Positions 13,786-13,793 of a stretch of 13,793 nucleotides of DNA are shown here, piece after piece (position 1 is the first letter of the stretch; each line of letters begins with the position of its first letter). Below the pieces are notes generated by a model. That model was not told the DNA's origin. It was given only the letters and a program-made list of their open reading frames with translations, and ran no database searches. This DNA comes from Methanobacterium sp. UBA294 (GTDB taxonomy: Archaea; Methanobacteriota; Methanobacteria; Methanobacteriales; Methanobacteriaceae), in NCBI GenBank assembly GCA_002494495.1, contig DACB01000008.1:156182-169974 (forward strand), written 5' to 3'. The position numbers and the translations under genes were made by a program.

Positions 13786-13793
13786 GTGGATTT

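Overview
The window looks like a piece of the chromosome of a methanogenic archaeon of the order Methanobacteriales, most likely a mesophilic Methanobacterium. The evidence is a complete anabolic pyruvate:ferredoxin oxidoreductase operon with the methanogen-type accessory ferredoxins PorE and PorF, an archaeosine radical-SAM enzyme (RaSEA), a methanogen-type dihydropteroate-synthase-like protein, AT-rich spacers with TATA-like boxes, oligo-T tracts after genes, and strong GGAGG-type ribosome binding sites. I see no rRNA, tRNA, CRISPR array, insertion sequence or phage gene.

Layout. (1) 150-3899, minus strand: a tight operon in transcription order porC, porD, porA, porB, porE, porF. Gaps are 14 bp or less and porE/porF share an ATGA overlap. 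It makes pyruvate from acetyl-CoA and CO2 with reduced ferredoxin. (2) 3900-4053: a divergent promoter region with a near-perfect 20-bp repeat at a 26-bp offset, each copy carrying a TTATAA core. (3) 4054-9875, plus strand: a three-domain dihydropteroate-synthase-like protein; a TtuA/NcsA tRNA thiolation enzyme followed by a ubiquitin-like sulfur carrier ending in Gly-Gly; a site-2 membrane protease; a DUF89 phosphatase-like protein; and a DUF1932 NAD(P)-binding dehydrogenase-like protein. (4) 10023-11655, plus strand: a 67-residue four-cysteine protein with its own promoter and a strong Shine-Dalgarno, then a HxGH nucleotidyltransferase that resembles bacterial TmcAL (tRNA-Met cytidine acetate ligase). 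(5) 11656-12165: the only long gene-free stretch. It holds a doubtful 48-codon ORF, a T8 tract and a GC-rich block that may be structured RNA. (6) 12166-13233, minus strand: RaSEA, with a membrane-anchored thioredoxin divergent from it at 13366-13785.

The por genes form one functional unit. Outside it, a loose theme is tRNA modification: 2-thiolation with its sulfur carrier, a TmcAL-like nucleotidyltransferase, and archaeosine synthesis. I found no dramatic new defence or mobile system. The best leads are the TmcAL-like archaeal protein, the GC-rich candidate RNA at 12081-12130, the duplicated divergent promoter and the small cysteine protein.

Three starts were placed downstream of the longest reading frame because a clear ribosome binding site precedes the inner ATG: porC at 3899, the DHPS-like gene at 4054 and the thiolation enzyme at 5789. 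Two genes (porE and the nucleotidyltransferase) appear to start with TTG.
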